64,000 bases of DNA from Lysinibacillus sp. PLM2 (GTDB lineage Bacteria; Bacillota; Bacilli; Bacillales_A; Planococcaceae): positions 3,364,001-3,428,000 of the forward strand of contig AP025689.1 of the NCBI GenBank assembly GCA_023168345.1, read 5' to 3'. Of this stretch, positions 59,550 to 64,000 are shown piece after piece. The notes under the pieces are model-generated. The model ran no database searches. It was not told the origin of the DNA and saw nothing but the letters and a program-made list of their open reading frames with translations. The position numbers were made by a program, and so were the translations under genes. The stretch's first letter is position 1. Every line of letters starts with the position of its first letter.

Positions 59550-60101
59550 TTATTTTCCTCTGCGGGCAGATAGCAGTCGCTCCATCACATCGTCCTGTGG
59601 GTTTAAACCAGAATACTCTGTAGCACAATTCTCTTTAACGATTTGATAAATCTCCATCCATAGTCTGTTTGTCTGGCTCATAAAGTTCTGGCTCATAGCT
59701 ACATAAGGACTTTGAATAGCATTGCCGGTAGTTGGATGCTTGGCAAGAAAACCAAACTCAGTTACCGCCTCCTCACACTGTATCCATCTGGCCGCACTCA
59801 TGGCATATCGTTCTAGAAGCTGTGGGAGCACCAAATGGGCACAGCCTCGCTCCTCAAGCCATTTCCAAGTAATTTCATAAATCTCGCTGGCTACTAGGGT
59901 TTTCCCGTCCTTTTGCACTGCGGAGAGCATGGCCATTGGCTTTGGCATTTCTTGCCCCTTCAGGTCAGCGGTATTTTGGAACTCCACGACTTCAAGCTTT
60001 CTCTTACCAGGGTTTCCCTCTGCAATTTTGTCAGCAAGTGGTTTTTTCTTTTGACCGGAGCCTATACGGGCACCGCCTCGATTTGTTCCATCTTTGGCCA
60101 T
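59550..60101 (-). CDS. Terminase small subunit, P27 family
   Basis: This 183-residue protein has a Gly/Lys-rich N terminus (NRGGARIGSGQKKKPLADKIAEGNPGKRKL), the KTLVASEIYEITWKWLEERGCAHLVLPQLLERYAMSAARWIQCEEAV core and the AIQSPYVAMSQNFMSQTNRLWMEIYQIVKENCATEYSG signature of P27-type small terminases. It recognises the packaging site. An HNH endonuclease gene is just upstream, an arrangement typical of cos-type phages. Confidence 0.93.
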   Translation of the reverse strand: MAKDGTNRGGARIGSGQKKKPLADKIAEGNPGKRKLEVVEFQNTADLKGQEMPKPMAMLSAVQKDGKTLVASEIYEITWKWLEERGCAHLVLPQLLERYAMSAARWIQCEEAVTEFGFLAKHPTTGNAIQSPYVAMSQNFMSQTNRLWMEIYQIVKENCATEYSGLNPQDDVMERLLSARRGK

Positions 60102-60212
60102 TCACTCACCTCTTTTCATCGATGGACCTATTACCCCGTTTGAAACCGCGAATTTTCACGCGTTACCCCACGCCCGTTACACAAATGAAAAGCTGTAGAG
60201 ATTTGACTCCCC
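60102..60212. other. GC-rich gap between HNH and small terminase genes; candidate cos region
   Basis: This 111-bp gap is GC-richer than its surroundings. It includes an inverted CGCGAATTTTCACGCG at 60147-60162, CCCCACGCCCG and a CCCCCTACCGGG stretch. HNH-terS gaps in cos phages often hold the packaging cut site. No direct proof. Confidence 0.35.
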
Positions 60213-60572
60213 CTACCGGGTTCCCCAACGGTCTCCATCTCTTGCAGTGATTGCAGAGTGGCAAGGAGTACAAAGAGCCATCAGATTACTTCTATCGTGA
60301 GTTCCTCCTCTTGCAAGAGGAAGAATGTGATGCACTTCAGCTGCTGGGGTCAGCTTTCCTTGTCTTTTACATTCCTCACAAAGAGGATGGGCTGCAATGT
60401 AGCGGTCACGTATCCTTTTCCAAGCACGACCATAACGCTTGCGGGTTGCTGGATCGCGGTCATACTTCTCATACCGTGCAGCTTCCTTCTTGCTATGCTC
60501 TTCACAAAAGCGCTTGTCAGTTAGCTCTGGGCAACCGGGGTAAGAGCACGGTCGCTTAGGTTTCTTTGGCAT
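60213..60572 (-). CDS. HNH endonuclease (packaging-associated)
   Basis: This 119-residue protein has an N-terminal CSYPGCPELTDKRFCEEH zinc site and an HNH core: HPLCEECKRQGKLTPAAEVHHILPLARGGTHDRSNLMALCTPCHSAIT (HH, N and H residues). HNH proteins next to terminase small subunits stimulate specific cos cleavage by the terminase. It ends 111 bp before the terS start. Confidence 0.93.
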   Translation of the reverse strand: MPKKPKRPCSYPGCPELTDKRFCEEHSKKEAARYEKYDRDPATRKRYGRAWKRIRDRYIAAHPLCEECKRQGKLTPAAEVHHILPLARGGTHDRSNLMALCTPCHSAITARDGDRWGTR

Positions 60573-60597
60573 ACTTGCACCTCCTTTTGCCCATAGA

Positions 60598-60635
60598 AAA
60601 AGCCCTCGCAGGAGAAATGCTCCCGTGAAGGCTAC
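60598..60635 (-). terminator. Intrinsic terminator before the HNH gene
   Basis: On the minus strand AGCCTTCACGGGAG pairs with CTCCTGCGAGGGCT and is followed by TTTTT. It separates early from late transcription. Confidence 0.75.
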
Positions 60636-60727
60636 TGTTTATTAATATTCCATACTACCATTATATAACTTTCACCACGGACAAACAGTGTCATCGTATG
60701 CCAAACTGTGCCAAAGTGTGCCAATTT

Positions 60728-61141
60728 TTATTTAGGTACCTTCAAATGTTGTAAAGCGGATGAATGAAGTCTATGCACGGTTCTCATAGAAACATTAAGA
60801 TTGACACAGATTTCTTCCCAGTTAAGAAAGTTAATGTATCGGTAGCGAAGAAGTAGCTTCTCATCCACGTTTTCCATCTGATTAATCGCTTCACGGATAT
60901 CTGATTTCAGCTTTATTAATCGCTCAACCTCTTGTTGTATCTGTTGCTCCAAATCTACTATTCTTATCACATATTTTTCAAAAGGTGGATCAGTACTTTT
61001 TGTTTTACTGACTTTTTCCTCAAGAACGGGTGATGAAACACTTCGTGATAGATCTCTTAAGTTTTGTAGCTCTTCAAGGTCGGAATTAATCAATTCATTC
61101 AAACGGTAAGCCTGTTTTAAGAATTCCTTAGCTGTCATCAT
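60728..61141 (-). CDS. DUF1492-like late transcription regulator
   Basis: This 137-residue protein has a long coiled-coil region (YVIRIVDLEQQIQQEVERLIKLKSDIREAINQMENVDEKLLLRYRYINFLNWEEICVNLN) and a sigma-70 region-4-like helix-turn-helix at the end (NWEEICVNLNVSMRTVHRLHSSALQHLK). This is the ArpU/RinA/DUF1492 layout of phage late-gene activators. It sits at the end of the replication genes just before the packaging genes, where such activators lie. Confidence 0.82.
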   Translation of the reverse strand: MMTAKEFLKQAYRLNELINSDLEELQNLRDLSRSVSSPVLEEKVSKTKSTDPPFEKYVIRIVDLEQQIQQEVERLIKLKSDIREAINQMENVDEKLLLRYRYINFLNWEEICVNLNVSMRTVHRLHSSALQHLKVPK

Positions 61142-61359
61142 CGCACCGCCTCCTCTTGTAGCTGTTGAATTAATATGTCAGGGTTTAGGGATGTGAGGAC
61201 ATTAAACAATCCAGAATGAAAGAAGCACTCAACCTCACGTTTTGTATATAAAGCAGAATCATTGCGAGGGTGTTTTGCTAATCTTTTCAGTGCAAAACGA
61301 TAATCCTTGACCGCCTGTAGAATAATGGCATTCGCCAGTTTTTCAAATGCATCTATCAT
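61138..61359 (-). CDS. Small phage protein of unknown function
   Basis: The 73 residues form a helical protein, DAFEKLANAIILQAVKDYRFALKRLAKHP then KREVECFFHSGLFNVLTSLNPDILIQQLQ. It overlaps both neighbours by 4 bp, so it is in a tight operon. Similar small proteins are found between helicase and DUF1492 genes in Firmicute prophages, without known function. Confidence 0.65.
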   Translation of the reverse strand: MIDAFEKLANAIILQAVKDYRFALKRLAKHPRNDSALYTKREVECFFHSGLFNVLTSLNPDILIQQLQEEAVR

Positions 61360-62717
61360 ACAACACCCCTCGCTTTCCCAAGATTTGCTTTGACCGCATT
61401 GATAAGATCAGATTGTGTCTTTTCCTTTCGTTTCAAGGCCCTCATCACATCTTCATCAATCGTTCCTTTAGTAATAATGTGATGGATAACCACCGTTTCA
61501 TTTTGTCCTTGTCTCCAAAGTCTTGCATTGGTTTGCTGATAGAGTTCTAGACTCCAGGTAAGACCAAACCAAATAAGTGTTGAACCACCACTTTGTAAGT
61601 TAAGGCCGTGTCCTGCTGATGCAGGATGGATAACCGCCACAGAAATATCGCCGTTGTTCCAATCCTTGATATCCTTGGATGTTTTAATTTCTCTAACATT
61701 AAATCTTGCTTTAATACGCTCTAAATCGTGATTATACCAATATGCAATAAGAACAGGTTTGCCGTTTGCACCTTCGATTAAATCTTCAAGAGCATCCAGC
61801 TTGCGGTCATGGATAATATGAGTATTTTTATCATCATCATAGACAGCACCGTTTGCCATTTGCAGGAGTTTGCCAGAAAGGACTGCTGCATTCATGGCAT
61901 CAATCTCCTCATTGGCAAGCTCAAGAACCATCTCTTCACGAAAGTGATCATATACGGATTGTTCTTTGTCATTCAGATACACGGGCACTTCATTGATAAC
62001 GCACTCTGGCATTTTCAGAAAATCGACTGATTTCATGGAAATGGTGATATCCGAAATGAGCCGATATATGGCATCTTCAGCACCTGGCAATGGTTTATAT
62101 GAAAATACGATTTGCTGATTACGTTTATCCGGTGTAAAAAAGGAATTGCGGTAGTGAGTTATGTATCTGCCGAGTCTTTTACCCATGTCGAGAATACGAA
62201 ACTCTGCCCACAAATCCATTAACCCATTACTGGAGGGTGTACCCGTAAGACCCACGATCCGTTTTGCCCTCGGCCTTACTTTTAGTAAACTTTTAAATCT
62301 TTTTGCACCATAGGATTTAAAGGATGATAGCTCATCGATTACCACCATGTCATAGTCAAAAGGGATGCCACTTTTGTTTACCAACCAGTCCACATTTTCT
62401 CTATTTATAAGGTAGACACTTGCAGGTTTTCTAAGAGCCGCCAATCGCTCCTGCTCTGTTCCAATCGCTACCGAAAACTCCAGCCCTTTTAAATGCTCCC
62501 ACTTATTTATCTCAGCTGGCCAAGTATCCCTTGCTACCCGAAGTGGAGCAATGACCAGAACCTTTCCAATTTCAAAACTATCAAGACATAAATCAAATAT
62601 AGCTGTTAGAGTAATGACGCTTTTGCCAAGACCCATTTCTAAAAACACCGCAGCGATGGGATGCTCAAGTATGAAGTTCGTTGCATAGGTCTGATATTTA
62701 TGAGGATTGTATTTCAC
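61356..62717 (-). CDS. SNF2-type DEAD/DEAH helicase of the prophage
   Basis: This 453-residue protein has NPHKYQTYATNFI (Q-like), LEMGLGKSVITL (motif I), VLVIAPLRVARDTW (Ia), VVIDELSSFKS (DEAH-like box), VGLTGTPSSNGLMDLW (III) and later NLQSGGSTLIWFGLTWSLELYQQTNARLWRQGQ (V/VI). It is a SWI/SNF-like translocase. The start is the GTG at 62717, eight bases after GGAGG; it overlaps the VRR-NUC gene end by 20 bp. SNF2 plus VRR-NUC pairs are usual in siphovirus replication modules. Confidence 0.92.
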   Translation of the reverse strand: MKYNPHKYQTYATNFILEHPIAAVFLEMGLGKSVITLTAIFDLCLDSFEIGKVLVIAPLRVARDTWPAEINKWEHLKGLEFSVAIGTEQERLAALRKPASVYLINRENVDWLVNKSGIPFDYDMVVIDELSSFKSYGAKRFKSLLKVRPRAKRIVGLTGTPSSNGLMDLWAEFRILDMGKRLGRYITHYRNSFFTPDKRNQQIVFSYKPLPGAEDAIYRLISDITISMKSVDFLKMPECVINEVPVYLNDKEQSVYDHFREEMVLELANEEIDAMNAAVLSGKLLQMANGAVYDDDKNTHIIHDRKLDALEDLIEGANGKPVLIAYWYNHDLERIKARFNVREIKTSKDIKDWNNGDISVAVIHPASAGHGLNLQSGGSTLIWFGLTWSLELYQQTNARLWRQGQNETVVIHHIITKGTIDEDVMRALKRKEKTQSDLINAVKANLGKARGVV

Positions 62718-62979
62718 CCAGTATCCCTCCAATCTGCTTAACATCATCAATGACATAGCAGGTAAAGCCTAACTTCTGTAATTGCTTTATTCTTCTAATC
62801 TGTAACGGACGAGGTTTCTTTCCGGGAGCCTTTAATTCCACAAAAGCCATCTTCCCATATGGTAAAAGCACAAGACGGTCTGGCATTCCATCTAAACCTG
62901 GACTAACAAACTTCGCCGCAATACCTCCTATCTTTTTTACCTCAGCCACCAGTTTCTTTTCGATATATTTTTCAAGCAT
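62698..62979 (-). CDS. VRR-NUC domain nuclease
   Basis: This 93-residue protein has KYIEKKLVAEVKKIGGIAAKFVSPGLDGMPDRLVLLPYGKMAFVELKAPGKKPRPLQIRRIKQL. PDRL (Asp) and FVELKAPG (Glu-x-Lys) are the VRR-NUC catalytic pair. It is a PD-(D/E)XK nuclease acting with the SNF2 helicase. The start is the ATG at 62979 (GGAGG upstream). Confidence 0.92.
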   Translation of the reverse strand: MLEKYIEKKLVAEVKKIGGIAAKFVSPGLDGMPDRLVLLPYGKMAFVELKAPGKKPRPLQIRRIKQLQKLGFTCYVIDDVKQIGGILGEIQSS

Positions 62980-63198
62980 AAATACCTCCCATATAAAAAG
63001 GCTCGGAACAAGAAAACAACTTTGACCCAATTTTCCTATACGCGCGCGTATGCGTGTATGCACAGGCTACTATTACTTCTTTTTACTATTTATAAATAAA
63101 TAGGATACTTCTTGTTCCACTTGTTCCGAACCGTTGATTTTCCTTATCATTACTAGCTTTAGGGAAAGAAAGAGTATGGGAACAAGGTAAGGTACAAC

Positions 63199-64000
63199 TT
63201 AGCGTTGTTCCTCGACTCGGGAATAAGCTCGTTGCTTTCCGTAGACAGGAAACGTCACAACACCATTCTTGTTCCCAGTGTACTTGTTCCACTCACTGAT
63301 CTTTCTCATAATGGCACCGATGGCATAGGAATCTGAAGGCTTTAGCATGGATGCCTCTTTACCGAAACACTCACACCAAATTTCCATATTACAGACAAGG
63401 GTCCTTTTTACGGTTCCAACACGGGTGCCGCCGCCAAATTCGCTACCGCCGAGAAAATTTCTACGCTCGTACAAAGACATCGTGTCCCAATCATCCGGCA
63501 AGAGCGTATCCAAGTAAGTACGAACCAGTCCTTCTCGTTCATCTGTTTCCATAGCATCTGCCTGTTCACTAGTTGCCATGGATACATCATCACCTTCAAG
63601 GTAGAGTTTTTCGCCCTTCTCATATAATACTAGTGCCTCTGCCCAAATCTGCTGTACTTCTTCTTTAGTCATCTGCCAAGCTTTCTTTCTACTGTTACCA
63701 CTAATGCGGACTGGCCAAAATCTGCGGTTGCCCGTAATATCACGAAGAAAACCGCTTTCCGCATTGGTAGAACCTACAATCACGCATTGACGGGGATGGC
63801 TTTCGACGTTGACCCCATAACTTGCACGGTACTTATCATCTGCCCTTGAAATAAAGGACTTCACAACCTCCACATCCGTCTTACGCATTCCAGCAAGCTC
63901 TCCTAGTTCCAGCAACCAATATCCCTGAAGTTTCTCAGCCCCGGATTTATCCTTCATATCTGTAATAGTCAAACTGTCTGAAAACCAGTCTCCAGCAAGC
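63199..64000 (-). CDS. VapE-family phage replication ATPase/helicase, C-terminal part
   Basis: This gene runs in from beyond the right edge; about 267 residues are visible. GDWFSDSLTITDMKDKSGAEKLQGYWLLELGELAGMRKTDVEVVKSFISRADDKYRASYGVNVESHPRQCVIVGSTNAESGFLRDITGNRRFWPV is the VapE (PF05272) core, with Walker B in LLELGEL, sensor 1 in GSTNAESG and the arginine finger in GNRRFWPV. It is probably the phage primase-helicase or helicase. GC content is close to that of the rest of the prophage. Confidence 0.93.
   Translation of the reverse strand, partial: LAGDWFSDSLTITDMKDKSGAEKLQGYWLLELGELAGMRKTDVEVVKSFISRADDKYRASYGVNVESHPRQCVIVGSTNAESGFLRDITGNRRFWPVRISGNSRKKAWQMTKEEVQQIWAEALVLYEKGEKLYLEGDDVSMATSEQADAMETDEREGLVRTYLDTLLPDDWDTMSLYERRNFLGGSEFGGGTRVGTVKRTLVCNMEIWCECFGKEASMLKPSDSYAIGAIMRKISEWNKYTGNKNGVVTFPVYGKQRAYSRVEEQR

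Noticed and set aside
1-64000. CRISPR array
   Set aside because: No set of identical 25-40-bp repeats with regular unique spacers was seen. The closest are protein-coding repeats in the tail fibre and tape-measure genes and the two leader copies.
1-64000. tRNA or rRNA genes
   Set aside because: No cloverleaf with GTTCGA-type T-arm or CCA end, and no rRNA-like conserved stretch was recognised; the prophage does not appear to end in a tRNA gene within the window.

Overview
The window looks like a low-GC Gram-positive, spore-forming member of the Bacillales, most like Lysinibacillus and relatives. The evidence is AT-rich host DNA, strong AGGAGG-type ribosome sites, an LtaS-like enzyme, a PdaC-type deacetylase, preQ1 riboswitches, 7-1-7 Fur and Zur boxes, and a sigma-K-like promoter. 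No sequence search was possible, so the genus is an inference.

Positions 1 to about 20.6 kb are host chromosome. A Fur-controlled catecholate-type siderophore uptake locus comes first: a ferredoxin/flavodoxin reductase, a binding lipoprotein, a BesA/IroE-like esterase, two FecCD permeases and an ATPase. Next are a TetR/MFS efflux pair followed by a complete ISL3-family IS with a perfect 8-bp target duplication. A queuosine block (queF, queC, VUT/YhhQ transporter) has two separate preQ1-I riboswitches. Then come pdaC, a LysM-NlpC/P60 endopeptidase, zinT between two Zur boxes, a tRNA dihydrouridine synthase, a Fur-controlled siderophore-binding lipoprotein and an Fpg/Nei glycosylase.

From about 20.6 kb to beyond the right edge lies one prophage or prophage-like element, transcribed on the minus strand. 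A gene-end scar at 20.63-20.77 kb, possibly from an rlmCD/rumA-like gene, is the candidate left attachment site. Inside it is a three-gene set of putative nucleases (HNH-like, HEPN-like, PD-(D/E)XK-like) that could be a defence module. It is followed by a DUF1413 gene, three serine recombinase-family genes and a SHOCT gene. The siphovirus morphogenesis genes run from lysis (amidase, holin) through tail fibre, baseplate, tape measure and a tail chaperone with a visible -1 frameshift site, to capsid, protease, portal and large terminase. Upstream are an accessory block (DUF5049, gamma-glutamylcyclotransferase, amidoligase, DUF4314, C5 methyltransferase, ParB-methyltransferase, SAM synthetase) and then small terminase, HNH, a DUF1492 regulator, SNF2 helicase, VRR-NUC and a VapE-like protein cut by the window edge.

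The ParB-methyltransferase gene is split by a 7.5-kb composite transposon (50408-57895) with a 4-bp CATC duplication. Two diverged IS3-family copies in direct orientation flank three cargo genes: a Cys-rich spore-surface-like protein behind a sigma-K-like promoter, an unknown protein and a SunS-like glycosyltransferase with TPR-like repeats. The left IS3 copy is itself broken by a dead IS21-family element with a 5-bp duplication. The C5 methyltransferase is frameshifted, so both prophage DNA methyltransferases look inactive while the prophage SAM synthetase is intact.
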